From Yamadazyma tenuis (Eukaryota; Ascomycota; Pichiomycetes; Serinales; Debaryomycetaceae): a stretch of 64,000 nucleotides of DNA. Of this stretch, positions 39,656-49,841 are shown piece by piece (the stretch's first letter is position 1; every line of letters starts with the position of its first letter). The stretch is from NCBI RefSeq assembly GCF_029203305.1, contig NC_089464.1, forward strand, positions 1 through 64,000, given 5' to 3'. The notes beneath the pieces are model-generated. The model did not search any database and had not been told where the DNA came from. It saw only the letters and a program-made list of their open reading frames with translations. Made by a program: the position numbers and the translations under genes.

Positions 39656-40786
39656 TGAGTCATAGCATAACTATAGTCGGGGTGTGTTGATTGCACCACC
39701 GGGGCATGTTAGAGTGTATAGGTATATGAATATACAACCATTTAAGAAACTAAAGTAGTGTTTATTGGATAATATATAGTGCTGCAGATTGGCCGGAGGC
39801 TTCAATACATTTCAATATCCAGCATTGACTGGTATATTTGGGTTAAGGGCAGAGACCAGTTCGGGAAACTTCAGTTAGTGTATGGAGAGGTAAAAGTCAT
39901 GTTTGTGAAATTTCAGTCGGTGTATGGGTCAGTAAAAGTCATTTTCGGGCGTACAGGGGAATAATCAATGGGGCAGACTTGGTGTGTGCCACCGCTGATG
40001 TGCTGCCTTTCACTCCGTCTGTGGACTGGATTGTAATGTTCTGTATTCATGTCCGTTTGCTTCACTTGTGTAAAACTCGGAGGAATTCTGGTTCTGAAAG
40101 CATGTTCGTCGTCTGAAGAAAGAAGGATATATAGTTGGTTGAATGTTATTGCTGTTCATGGTGTAAAACGAGCTGGTGAACGAGGGTAACATCATAGGGT
40201 TTTTGCAGCAATTGAGAAGAAGGTCAAAAGCGACAAGATAGTATTGTCAAAAAAAAAGTAGAACAAGCCATATTTATACTTCACCTACAGACACTGGAAA
40301 CCTTCTAAGAACACTTCCAAACACGTTACAAATCCCCACCCCGCCAAATTCCAGGTGAAAATAGGTGGTGGAAGCTGGCAGAAAAACTGCGACTTTGTTC
40401 TTCCGTATTCTTTTGATGTGGAGGAAATGAGTCAATTGATAAGAGAAGTTGTATGTTGTGGCTGGCTAGGGAGTTGAGTTTGCGTCATAGGAGGGAGTTA
40501 ATTGGTACTAGACTTTGAGAGAAGATTCTAACATTATCCGTGGAGAACAGATACTTGTCCACATCCCATATACTCTAACACCAGAAAATTTCGGAACCCA
40601 AGTAGGTTCTGTCCCTATCTCTCTGTAACTTTTCATCTGCGTGGGTGGTGCAACTGTCTGGTTTTACTGTCAAAATCCTTAGTTTATGTGTTTGAGGTTC
40701 CTGGGTCATCCTGGCTATCCGTCGCTTTCTTCGGCGCTCGCATCCCAATTTGCAATCAAAACTTCGCAACTATCTGACACCCACCA
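39656..40786. other. UGA2 upstream region
   Basis: 1131 bp without a credible gene. It contains the telomere-like tandem units (separate entry), an A9 run near 40249-40257 and scattered stops. The 61-codon frames here are shadows of the repeat or chance. Confidence 0.55.
39865..39948. repeat. Two 42-bp units with telomere-like cores
   Basis: Units 39865-39906 and 39907-39948 share GAAAYTTCAGTYRGTGTATGG near the start and TAAAAGTCATKTT near the end. The second reads TTCAGTCGGTGTATGGGTCAG, which is the telomere G-strand around TCGGTGGGTGTATGGGTCAG with four bases missing. The core TGTATGGGT is a Rap1-type site. Confidence 0.75.
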
Positions 40787-42340
40787 ATGCTTTTCAATTC
40801 CCATACAATGGGCATTCCCAAAGCCTGGGTTATTACCAAACGGCACTTGACTGACTCTGTTCAAGTCATCGGCAGCTTGAAGAACCCTAACTTGTTTCAA
40901 ACTCAGGGATATATAAACGGCAGATATGTCGATAGCAGCTCCACCCAAACATTTGATGTGAACAATCCTGCCAGTTTCCCGGATCCCAAGTCCTACATCG
41001 GCACGGTACAATCCATGACTGCAGATGACTTCAACACCGCCGTGGGCCATGCTGAAACCGCTTTCAAGACGTTTAGAAAAACTACTGCCGAGTATCGCTC
41101 AGACCTTTTGCGCAGCTTATACAACTCGTACATTAAAAACCAGGACGACTTAGCCAAACTTATTGTACTTGAAAACGGGAAGCCGTACGCAGATGCTTTG
41201 GGTGAAGTCAAGTACGCCGCGTCATTTTTCAAATGGTATGCCGATATTGCAACCACCAAAACCGGTGATATCATAAATTCCACCGGGACCAACAAGCGAA
41301 TTCTTTCGCTCAAGCAGCCGATTGGCGTCTGTGGGATCATGACACCCTGGAACTTCCCTGCCGCAATGATCACCCGGAAGTTGGCGGCATATGTGGCTGC
41401 TGGGTGCACTGGGGTGATCAAACCAGCTTCTGAAACCCCTTTTAGTGCGTTGGCCATGGGACACCTTCAAGAGCAAGCAGGGTTTCCAAAAGGTGTCATA
41501 AACATATTGCCATCCTCAAATGCGGCTGAGGTTGGCAAGTTGCTCTGCGAGCATCCAGGAATCAAAAAGGTGTCTTTTACTGGGTCTACCAACGTCGGGA
41601 AGTTGTTGATGTCGCAGTCAGCTTCCACCTTGAAGAAACTCTCGTTCGAGTTGGGAGGAAATGCTCCATTGATTGTGTTTAACGACGTTGACATCGACCT
41701 GGCAGTAGATGGAGCCATTGCTTCGAAATTCAGAAGCAGTGGTCAAACATGTATTTGTGCCAACCGGATATTTGTCCACGAGTCCATCTACGATGAATTC
41801 AGTGAAAAATTCGCTTCTAAGCTTGAGGCTTCAGTCACACTTGGAGATGGGTTGGACCAAGGTGTCACCCATGGTCCTGTGATCCACGAGAGGTCGTTTG
41901 CGAAAGTCAGAAGCCATATTGAAGATGCTGTTTCCAAAGGTGCAAAGATCATTCTGGGAGGAAACCCCCGGCCCGACTTGGGGGTCAATTTCCACGAGTT
42001 GACCATCTTAGCTGGTGTAACTTCTGATATGCTTATCACCCAGGAAGAGACATTTGGGCCTGTTTGTCCGTTAATAAAGTTTTCGTCGGAAGAAGAGGTT
42101 CTCGCCATGGCCAATGACACCGATGTTGGTTTGGCAGGTTACTTCTTCACCAACGATATTAGAAGGGCATTTAGAGTGGCAGAAGAGCTTGAAGTGGGAA
42201 TGATTGGTGTTAACACTGGTGCCATTTCCGAAGCTGCTTTACCATTTGGTGGAATAAAGGCCAGTGGTTTTGGTAGAGAAGGGTCTATTTATGGTGTTGA
42301 CGACTACATGGTTGTCAAATCTATGGTCATTGGATTATAA
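40787..42340 (+). CDS. UGA2: Succinate-semialdehyde dehydrogenase
   Basis: 517 residues from ATG 40787; a second ATG at 40808 is possible. It is a class-I aldehyde dehydrogenase: 'MTPWNFPAAMITRKLAAYVAAGCTGVIKPASETP' binds NAD(P), Glu288 lies in SFELGGNAP, and catalytic Cys322 lies in SGQTCICANR. The C-terminal 'EAALPFGGIKASGFGREGS' is a signature of the succinate-semialdehyde subfamily. It completes GABA degradation by oxidising succinate semialdehyde to succinate. It is 20 residues longer than S. cerevisiae Uga2 (497). It is convergent with the next gene, only 17 bp apart. Confidence 0.93.
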   Translation: MLFNSHTMGIPKAWVITKRHLTDSVQVIGSLKNPNLFQTQGYINGRYVDSSSTQTFDVNNPASFPDPKSYIGTVQSMTADDFNTAVGHAETAFKTFRKTTAEYRSDLLRSLYNSYIKNQDDLAKLIVLENGKPYADALGEVKYAASFFKWYADIATTKTGDIINSTGTNKRILSLKQPIGVCGIMTPWNFPAAMITRKLAAYVAAGCTGVIKPASETPFSALAMGHLQEQAGFPKGVINILPSSNAAEVGKLLCEHPGIKKVSFTGSTNVGKLLMSQSASTLKKLSFELGGNAPLIVFNDVDIDLAVDGAIASKFRSSGQTCICANRIFVHESIYDEFSEKFASKLEASVTLGDGLDQGVTHGPVIHERSFAKVRSHIEDAVSKGAKIILGGNPRPDLGVNFHELTILAGVTSDMLITQEETFGPVCPLIKFSSEEEVLAMANDTDVGLAGYFFTNDIRRAFRVAEELEVGMIGVNTGAISEAALPFGGIKASGFGREGSIYGVDDYMVVKSMVIGL

Positions 42341-42357
42341 TACACATTTTCTCTTTG

Positions 42358-43053
42358 TTAGTACTGGTCGGACAGAGACCCGTTGAAATCGCTTCTAATT
42401 ACTTGTGAAATTTCTGGAGTGAAAGATTCAGATCCACTATCAATAACCATATTATTATGGACCTCGATTTGACCTTGGGCCTGTAATTCATAAGGAGTTA
42501 TATCCAAGTTCTGCACTTGCAGTATATCATCAACTTTGATGGACCCACTGTTAATGGTGGTTTTGGTGAAAGCAGCAGGGTTGACCAAGAAATCTTTTCC
42601 TGGGACGTCAGCCTTATAGCTATTGAAAATCTCTTTTCCCACGTCTTCAAGGGAATTCTTGTTGCTCACGATTTGGGTGAGCTTTGCGTTGAGATTGGTG
42701 ACTTCCTGGTCTGCTTTTGATGTATTTTCTGGAGCCAGGTTTCTCAACTTGGCGATATCTGCTTGTAATTGATGCACAGCTGACTGACCGTCAAACAGCT
42801 TGCTGGTGATTCTCGTAGGTTCTTCTTGCTTACTGTGGAACAACGCTTCACGCATTAACGCTAGCTGTTCAGCATATCGTGTGTATCCAATAGATTTATA
42901 AGTCAATGTTGATAATCCCCCTTCTTCAGAAAGACCGACTTTGATAGACGAGAAGTCGTTGGCAAACCGCTCTGTAGGTACTGGGTACACTTTTTCGACT
43001 ATTTCGGTCTTGTCCTTCAAGGAAATCTTGACTGTATCGCTATATGAAGACAT
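42358..43053 (-). CDS. Hypothetical protein with a likely coiled coil
   Basis: 231 residues from ATG at 43053 (MSSYSDTVKISLKDK); the frame upstream contains basic residues and would overlap the next gene. Residues about 65-155 have heptad-like Leu/Ile spacing (YAEQLALMREALF, LQADIAKLRNL, VTNLNAKLTQI), suggesting a coiled coil. The N-terminus looks like a small beta-rich domain, and the C-terminus is Ser/Asp-rich. I do not recognise the family. It is in tandem with and 166 bp downstream of the Swi4/Mbp1 gene, so it may share read-through but has its own start. Confidence 0.6.
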   Translation of the reverse strand: MSSYSDTVKISLKDKTEIVEKVYPVPTERFANDFSSIKVGLSEEGGLSTLTYKSIGYTRYAEQLALMREALFHSKQEEPTRITSKLFDGQSAVHQLQADIAKLRNLAPENTSKADQEVTNLNAKLTQIVSNKNSLEDVGKEIFNSYKADVPGKDFLVNPAAFTKTTINSGSIKVDDILQVQNLDITPYELQAQGQIEVHNNMVIDSGSESFTPEISQVIRSDFNGSLSDQY

Positions 43054-43219
43054 TGGTAGTTTACAAGCAGTTGTCAAAGATATTTTTCGTCTGGTCAAGT
43101 TGAGAAAATCAGTGCGCGTCGAGGTGATTGCAAAAATATGTGTGTAGCATAAAACTATATCATAAAAGAGAACTGAAATGAGTAATGTCGTAAACGAGTG
43201 TTGATTAGTGTCAGTCGGG

Positions 43220-45156
43220 TTAAGCTTTTCCACCGGAAGTTTCCATGAGGGACTCTTCGATACCATCGATCAAACAATCTATTTCTTCGACATTCAAACC
43301 ACAACTTAAGCTGATTAGCTTACGGTACTTGTACATTTTGTCATCAATACCATGAAGTTTGATCTTTTCCGTCAAGCGACTCAATAAACCTGACCGTTCT
43401 ATCTGCAAACTCGACAACTCTACCGCCAAGCCGAATTTGTTCAGGTGGTCATTGGATATGCTATCATCTTCATCACTAAGTTGTTCGTTACTCGAAACCA
43501 AGCTTGCCAATTGAAATGCTTGAACTTTTTCAAGTTTGTTGGCCAACACTGTTTCCTTGTTTTTCACCAAAGTTTCTTGAAGTAGCGCAAAGTCGGTCAT
43601 CAGAGCATCCGCATCAGAAAGGTTGGAAACTTCATCGATCCCAATTTTGGTTAGACTGAACGTACTGTTGTACAAAAGCTTCTCATTGGAAGCTTCCTTT
43701 TCGCTGATTTGCTTTCTGACATTGGACTCTTCTTCTTCCAAATCTCTCATGCTGTCTTTGTAAGAGTCTGCTAACGACTTAACCATGACGGAAACCATTT
43801 GGGAAATATCGTCGACCTTAAATAACACTTCTGGTAAAGTTGCCTCGACTATGTTTCCGTCTTCGTCCAAAGAGGGTGGTTTGACGAGATATGATTCAGG
43901 CGAATCATCTTCCCTGATCTGGGCTTTTATGGATTCATGACCTTGGGGATCAACAGCCATTGGAGTGCTTTCTGCGGTTCTTTCCGATATCACTGCTAAT
44001 GGTTGATGTGTCAAAGAACCTCCCAAGTAGGAATGGCTCTTGGTGGCTTGAATAGGTGTTGACATGGAGTCAAAGGGTTTCATAGAATCAAGGAAAATAT
44101 TCTCCTTATCGTCGTCCACCGTGCTCTTCAACAACTGATTGAGTTGTTCTTTATCGACTCGGGCATTTCTATGGTGATCGTCGTCATCATCATCCTGTAA
44201 GGTTGTCCTTTGCGTGTCTGGAGTTTCCAAAACATTGGATCGACTTTGAGTAGGAGTTGATAGCTGTTTGATGGGAGCAGCAACTTCCAAATGTGAAGTT
44301 GGATGAATAGTGTCTATGTGCGTTGGTTCTGAATGTGGAGGTGAGTCTTTGGATGCTAAAAGATTATCTCTCATGATTATCTGTTTGGCAGTCTCCTGAT
44401 TAACATTGTATAGATCGTCTCTGGCGTTATAACTCAATAAGTATTTCACAAGTCTTGAGCAGCCGGCTTTAGCAGCTAAGTGGAGGGAAGTGTCTCCATT
44501 AACATCCTGGTGGTCTAATACATTCTTGAGAAGATTAATAGACTTGTTGTTAGCACTTTGATTGTTCATGGAGGTCAATTTGCCCAAAAGCATTCCCATA
44601 TAATACCTCAAACTATCGTATTTAGAAGGAACCTTGGAAAATTGACACAAGTAATGCAAGGGGGTTCTTCCATTGATATCCGTGTTTATGAGACAGATTT
44701 CCAAGTCGTCTAACACTTTAGGAAAGTTTTTCAACTCAAAACAATTATTGAAAGAAATCAACTTAGACAAAGGGTTCAATCCAAAGTTGTTAACCACCAA
44801 TGGATTAGCTCCCTTGGACATCAAAAGATGGATCATCATATAGTTCCCTATCGACGCAGCCCAATGCAATGGCGTATGACCTTCGTCATCAATAGCCTCA
44901 TTAATGTTAAAATCATAGGGAGGGTTATGGACAAAGTATGGAATAGCACCATTTTCTTCACTGAAGAATTTAAGCAATTGAGCAGCATATGACTCCTTTG
45001 GTTTCTTCATCTCTTCATTGGAAGATAAAGAAGTGTCAGATTCTTTATTGTTCTCATCTTGCGACCAAGTAGTCTCGTTTGTAGACTGAGAAGAGGGCAT
45101 CTTTGAATGGTGGAACAGCCCCATGAATTGAGGATGATTCATTGGTTGCTGTTGCG

Positions 45157-45190
<34 letters not shown>

Positions 45191-46022
45191 AGAATATCCA
45201 TAGTTGAACTGCGATTGAGGCACCTGTGGTTGAGGTGGTTGTTGCATTTGCATCTGCATCTGCATTTGGTACGACTGGTAGTCATTGTTCATGGGAGCAT
45301 TCGGATTGAACGCCATGTTCTGGGACCCAGGCATATAGTCCTGTTGCACGAACGAGCCATTCACTGGGTACTGAACTGGCATAGACCCACCATTTGAAAA
45401 ACTCGACAAGTGAGAAGGCATTCTGGAAACCGAGTTAAACGAGTCTGTTTGGTTAAACTCAGAAAACTGGTCGTCACGCTTGAACTTCTTGGGGGTGGTT
45501 CCATCAGGCTTCTTCTTCTTGACATATTTTCTCTTGACAGGAGTTCCATCTTTATTGGGAGGATCTTTGGCTTTTTTCAGAAGCTGAAACCCTGGGTTGG
45601 CAGGGTCAAAAAACAAAACGGGAGCCATGTCAGCATTCATACCGTAGCCAGTGGCAAGACGTTGAGCATCAGGAAGAGGAATCCATGTTCCTTGGAACCT
45701 TCCGTATCCTCCCTGAATCTTCTGATGCATTCCTTGTTGGACGCCTTTTTCCAAGATTTTAGTTCTCTTAGCCTTGGGAAAGTTACAACATTTAAGGATC
45801 TGGGTGGCATTGACCCAGTCATCTTTGCACCGCCTCATAAGAGGACATTCGTTTATTATGGACTCATAAACCTCTGTCTGCAAGCATGGTTGTTAGTAAG
45901 AGAAATCGAAAGTTGGTGGGCAGCAAGAACGCGTCTTTGGGTCCATTCGAGGATTGTTGGTAGAAAAGAATACGTACGTTGGAGTATGTGGCAAGGTACA
46001 CCGGCGGCTCCTCTGTGGACAT
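43220..46022 (-). CDS. Swi4/Mbp1-type cell-cycle transcription factor, one intron
   Basis: Exon 1 is 46022-45978 (15 codons, MSTEEPPVYLATYSN) and exon 2 is 45877-43220, giving 900 residues. The exon-2 frame alone has only a TTG start. Splicing restores the conserved YS(G/N)..VYE...RR.KDDWVNATQILK region of the APSES/KilA-N DNA-binding domain, followed by 'AKRTKILEKGVQQGMHQKIQGGYGRFQGTWIPL'. Next come a polyGln tract (about 245-260), ankyrin repeats (about 340-530, 'GHTPLHWAA', 'GDTSLHLAAKAG') and a C-terminal 'YKYRKLISLSCGLNVEEID' as in Mbp1/Swi4/Swi6 heterodimerisation tails. It drives G1/S transcription through SCB/MCB elements. Swi4 and Mbp1 cannot be separated with certainty here. Confidence 0.9.
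45878..45977 (-). other. Spliceosomal intron of the Swi4/Mbp1 gene
   Basis: 100 nt on the minus strand. The donor is GTACGT, starting at 45977. The branch point is TACTAAC (45898-45892). The acceptor is TTGCAG, ending at 45878. It lies between codons (phase 0). Confidence 0.9.
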
Positions 46023-46695
46023 AGTGGGGCTGGTATGTGTGAGGTGGTAAAGATAGGATCAATTACAACTGGTAAAATAGAAACCAAGACCCTTTTGCAC
46101 TTGAAAAGAAAAACCTCAGAACAATTTGACGATTTGAGAAAAATTGTGAGAGGGTAAGAAAAAATTTTTGTACGCGTTAACAAATCTTTATAGAGAGCGA
46201 CTGGGAGGCTGGTACCACACCAGGAAAAGTCTCGTACGGCGGCTAGTGGGCGGTTAGGGAGAAAATGGTGGAGTTTATTTCTAGCGATCGGGTCATGCTA
46301 TTTTCTGGAGAAGGTCTGCTGAATACCAGTAGCCAGCACAAAAATGAATGGGCCAATGATAGGATATTGCAGCCAATTGGTTGTAAAGTGCGTCTGTGGA
46401 GATACGATAGTTGCAGCCAAGCGAGATTTTTAAAGTGTGAGTATATTGGGTTATATTCTGATAAGTGATGGATGAGGTAGGTTTGAGATGGCTAGTGGGA
46501 GCCCAAAGGTTGGTTTTCTATTTATATGTAGAAATAAATTGGCTGTATCTGGTGACGTAGATTTGCGATTTTCACCATTTGTTGGCACTGCGATCAAAAC
46601 AATATTTCGCAGCTAAAGTTGTCCGTGTCTTGTAATTATCTCTTATCTATTCACTCATTTCACTTCACTCAGTACAAATATACTTACATAGTCTA
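46023..46695. other. Swi4/Mbp1 upstream region
   Basis: 673 bp between the factor's start and the 3' end of the aminotransferase. It has an MCB box (separate entry), a CCAATTGG palindrome near 46372 and no convincing gene. A 67-codon ATG frame at 46265-46468 (+) has no similarity. Confidence 0.5.
46172..46177. promoter_or_regulatory. MCB element ACGCGT
   Basis: ACGCGT, the MBF binding core, 150 bp upstream of the Swi4/Mbp1 start. Self-regulation through MCB/SCB sites is known for SWI4 in S. cerevisiae. There is a single copy only. Confidence 0.55.
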
Positions 46696-48156
46696 CTAAA
46701 GATGGCCCAGGGTCTCCAACTGCTCCTCCACTTGCTTGATCGATTCGACCGTGATCTTAACCATTTCATCGGCTTCTTCTTTGGTGAGGGTGAAATGTGG
46801 AGCAAACATGATAAAGTCTCCGCCCACGTCACGGATACAGTCATTGGATCCCACTACACTCAATCCATTTTCAAAACAAGCATTCTTGGTCATATTATAG
46901 ATCAGCAACAGTCTGGCAAAAGGCTCACGAGTAGCCTTATTTTTGACGATTTCAACCGTCCAGAATCCCCCCAAGCCTCTCACCTCACCGGCGATTTTGC
47001 TGGAGGCTAACTTCTCCTTCAACTGAGCACCCAAGTAATTTCCTTGTTCAAACATGTTCTTGGTTAAGTTGAGCTCTTCAATCTTCTTTTGAATCTCCAA
47101 AGCCACATAACAGTTGAACGCGTTGGATGCGTATGTCAGTGACCCTACAATTACATTGGAACCTTTGACATATTCATCTCTGATCTTGGAAGACACCAAA
47201 AGTCCAGCAATGGTGACATACCCGGAGCCCAAGGTCTTACCAACCGTTTGAAGGTCTGGACCTTCATTCAATGGCAAAAAGTTCTCCCAGCAGTTAAGAC
47301 CTCCGCTGTTGATACGGCCGGTTCCACACATTACTTCGTCCAAGTGGAAAAGAATGTCGTACTTTGTGCATAACTTTCTCAAGCCATACATGTAAGTCTT
47401 GGTGGGGACTGGGGTTCCTATCGAAGTGCCACTTATGGTTTCAACCGTCATGGAAGCGATGGTTTCCGGGTCTTCTTTCAAGATTATATCTTCGTATTGT
47501 TTCAAAAGTCTTTCTGAGTACTCTTCTAAAGTCTCGCCTTCCTTTTGGTAGTGATAAGGATAGAATTCAGGTAATTTAACAAATTGAGTATCTGGGTGCA
47601 AAATATCCTTGAAAGGGAAAGCACGGTTGTTGTTACCAAGAGACAAGCATCCAAGAGAGTAGCCGTGGTAAGAGGTGTATCTCGATAAGTTTTTGATTTT
47701 TTGAGGCTTTCCTCTTTCCAACCAATATTGTCTGATGGTCTTTAAAGCGAGTTCGTTGGATTCAGATCCCGATGTGGTCCAAGTAGCAGCAGCAAAGGTT
47801 CCCGGGGGAGATCTTTTGATGTAGTATTCAGCCAATTCTTCCGCTGGTCGGTTACCGATCACAGCAGGAAATTGATAGGTGGTGTTCTTAGCAGCCTTGG
47901 TGATAAAGTCTACTACATCTTCATCACCCCATCCCAACGCACCCACGGCAGCTCCCGTCATTCCATCCAAGATTTCTCTTGTCTCGTGGGTTGCGGGATC
48001 CTTAACGGTGAATCTGGAGCCTTTACCACCAACAACTTCGGGAAGTCTTGTATCGACTTTAGCCTGGAACACGTAGGAGACTGGTGCCGTCGACTTTTCA
48101 GCGAAGGAAGGACTGGGAGAAACAGATGTTTGTGGGGTAGACGAGGTCGTGGCCAT
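46696..48156 (-). CDS. Class-III PLP aminotransferase
   Basis: 486 residues from ATG at 48156; the frame extends upstream to a TTG. Class-III features: 'DGMTGAAVGALGWGDEDV', 'TTSGSESNELALKTIRQYW' (phosphate-binding Gly-Ser), 'YHGYSLGCLSLGN', 'LFHLDEVMCGTGRI' with the PLP Asp, and the Schiff-base Lys in 'TVGKTLGSGYVTIAGLL' near residue 305. It differs clearly from S. cerevisiae Uga1 and Car2, so the amino donor is unknown. Proximity to UGA2 (about 4 kb) suggests, but does not show, a GABA-type role. A Ser/Thr-rich N-terminus of about 30 residues precedes the domain. Confidence 0.85.
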   Translation of the reverse strand: MATTSSTPQTSVSPSPSFAEKSTAPVSYVFQAKVDTRLPEVVGGKGSRFTVKDPATHETREILDGMTGAAVGALGWGDEDVVDFITKAAKNTTYQFPAVIGNRPAEELAEYYIKRSPPGTFAAATWTTSGSESNELALKTIRQYWLERGKPQKIKNLSRYTSYHGYSLGCLSLGNNNRAFPFKDILHPDTQFVKLPEFYPYHYQKEGETLEEYSERLLKQYEDIILKEDPETIASMTVETISGTSIGTPVPTKTYMYGLRKLCTKYDILFHLDEVMCGTGRINSGGLNCWENFLPLNEGPDLQTVGKTLGSGYVTIAGLLVSSKIRDEYVKGSNVIVGSLTYASNAFNCYVALEIQKKIEELNLTKNMFEQGNYLGAQLKEKLASSKIAGEVRGLGGFWTVEIVKNKATREPFARLLLIYNMTKNACFENGLSVVGSNDCIRDVGGDFIMFAPHFTLTKEEADEMVKITVESIKQVEEQLETLGHL

Positions 48157-48827
48157 TATTGAAATTGTCGAGTTGTTTAAGGCACAAGCTGGAAAACAAA
48201 AGATTTTAAATAGTTTTTGGTGAGGACCTGATAAGAGCGGGTTTGCGATATCTTTTACCCGATTGGGAAGAATGCGCAAGCGGCTCAAGCTGCAACAAAA
48301 TTCATCTAGATTGGCCGTGTTCGATGGCCAAGTGGCCCCAGCAAACGTGGAGTGTTGCCTTGGCCCGTGTGGGTCTGTAAAGCCGTGAGGTCAAGTTTCG
48401 AATCCTTCTTTGTACGTTAATTGGCTCGCAAACAGGGCGGAAGCGGAAAAATAAGGCGATCTTAGGACAACGTCGTAGTGTGATCTAAAGCGGTGGTAGG
48501 TTTCCTAATACAGTCCAAGCCGCTTGGCCAAAACATTATGGTTCCGATTACAAAAATGCAGGAAATGGATTTCTAGGCGTATGTCTACGGAATAGCGGTG
48601 AGAACCCGACAAATTCGCAGCCACAGATAAGGACCGGAAAACCTCCGGAAAATAGGCACAAACGGTATGAGCCTTGACGGAATCGGGCACCAACGGGCGC
48701 TAGTGTCCCTAACCCTAGTAACACTCATTAGCCATTAGAGGGGAAGTGGGCCAGATTTGACCTGAGGCCTGGGTGTACGGGTCAGAAATTTGGTGGGTGT
48801 ATGGGTCAATTGGCGGGGCCGGTGCGG
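48157..48827. other. Aminotransferase upstream region
   Basis: 671 bp. It contains an A-box/B-box-like pair at 48325-48335 and 48395-48405 that does not fold as a tRNA. The interstitial telomere-like tract is listed separately. No ORF of note. Confidence 0.5.
48771..48808 (+). repeat. Interstitial telomeric sequence, 1.6 units
   Basis: 38 bp matching the G-strand of the terminal repeat at 35 of 38 positions, including two phased GGGTGTAYGGGTCA blocks 24 bp apart, exactly the telomere period. It lies 20 bp past the MAK32 stop codon. Confidence 0.88.
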
Positions 48828-49841
48828 CTATACCCCGATCCATCCCATGTCCACATCTGCAGCAACAGCGACCTGTGCCACCGCCGCGTTCAGGACGTAT
48901 TGTTCCCACCGCTCGGCCATGGTTCTACCGTTCCACTTCCTAGCCTCGACCTGGGGCATTCCTAGCGCCTCAATCACACAACCGCTCACCAAGTTGCCAC
49001 AAATGGCAGCGGCAACTGGGTTACGGGAGATGTACAAGCCCATCATGAAGCCGCCACAGAATGAGTTGCCACCGCCAGTTACATCTACCACACCCGCCTG
49101 GTCCTGGTGGTACGCTGGGAGATGGGTGGTGTTTGTGGCGGTAGCCACCACGCAACCGAGAGCTCCGCACCGTAGCACGCAGATAACAGCACCTAGATCC
49201 ACGTACCGGCGGGCGAGAGACTCAATGGCACTCACATCGGTCGGCACCACTGACATGCCCATCAATGAGCACGCCTCCTCTAAATTGGGGGTGAATACGT
49301 CGATGTGGGGGAGAAGTTGGTGCAATTTCTCCCAGCGGCTGGCCACACAATCTGTCGGTAACGGCTCGAAAATGAACTGTGAGTCACAATTGACGGCCCG
49401 AATACCATCCACCAACTCCTGGCACCTGTCCACCAGGCAGATCACGTGGAAACACTTGGAGTGAAGAAGGGATGGAAGTTGATGCAAGTCTGCCAACTCG
49501 ATGCGCTTTTTCGGGGTAAGATAGTCAAAATGACGAGTCCCGTAGCGGTCGTAGGTGTTGCGTCCCCGTGTGGTGAGACGTTCTGGGTCAGTACGAAACA
49601 CTAGTGCCGTGCCCCACGAGTCCAACTCCCGTCGCACCGGTGGAGGGAAGTCTTTACCTTGATCGATGATTCCCGAGACCTGCAGTGCGAGGTTGGCCAG
49701 AATCATCGCAGCTCCTACCACGGCATACAGCCCGCCACCTCCAACAATGTTGTACTCAGGAGCGCGTAAGGGCTGGCCAGGAGCCGTCTCGTAGACGTTC
49801 TCATCGATGATGAACATTCCAAGACTGGTGAACACTACCAT
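48828..49841 (-). CDS. MAK32: PfkB-family protein Mak32
   Basis: 337 residues from ATG at 49841. It begins 'MVVFTSLGMFIIDENVYE' and has the ribokinase-fold signature 'VDVTGGGNSFCGGFMMGLYISRNP' near residues 253-276. S. cerevisiae Mak32 (363) starts its domain with the same LGMFIIDE segment. There the gene is needed for stability of L-A virus-like particles; the biochemical activity is not known. The usual PfkB GAGD motif reads GGGN, so the catalytic Asp is replaced by Asn. It shares a 298-bp divergent promoter with KHA1. Confidence 0.8.
   Translation of the reverse strand: MVVFTSLGMFIIDENVYETAPGQPLRAPEYNIVGGGGLYAVVGAAMILANLALQVSGIIDQGKDFPPPVRRELDSWGTALVFRTDPERLTTRGRNTYDRYGTRHFDYLTPKKRIELADLHQLPSLLHSKCFHVICLVDRCQELVDGIRAVNCDSQFIFEPLPTDCVASRWEKLHQLLPHIDVFTPNLEEACSLMGMSVVPTDVSAIESLARRYVDLGAVICVLRCGALGCVVATATNTTHLPAYHQDQAGVVDVTGGGNSFCGGFMMGLYISRNPVAAAICGNLVSGCVIEALGMPQVEARKWNGRTMAERWEQYVLNAAVAQVAVAADVDMGWIGV

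Noticed and set aside
40768..40785. Telomere-like ACACCCACC just before UGA2
   Set aside because: Only nine bases match in a row, expected too often by chance.
45107..45397. Leu-rich + frame suggesting a membrane protein
   Set aside because: It is the antisense of the polyGln tract in the Swi4/Mbp1 gene.
46265..46468. 67-codon frame upstream of the Swi4/Mbp1 gene
   Set aside because: No similarity and poor composition; it lies in the promoter region with the MCB box.
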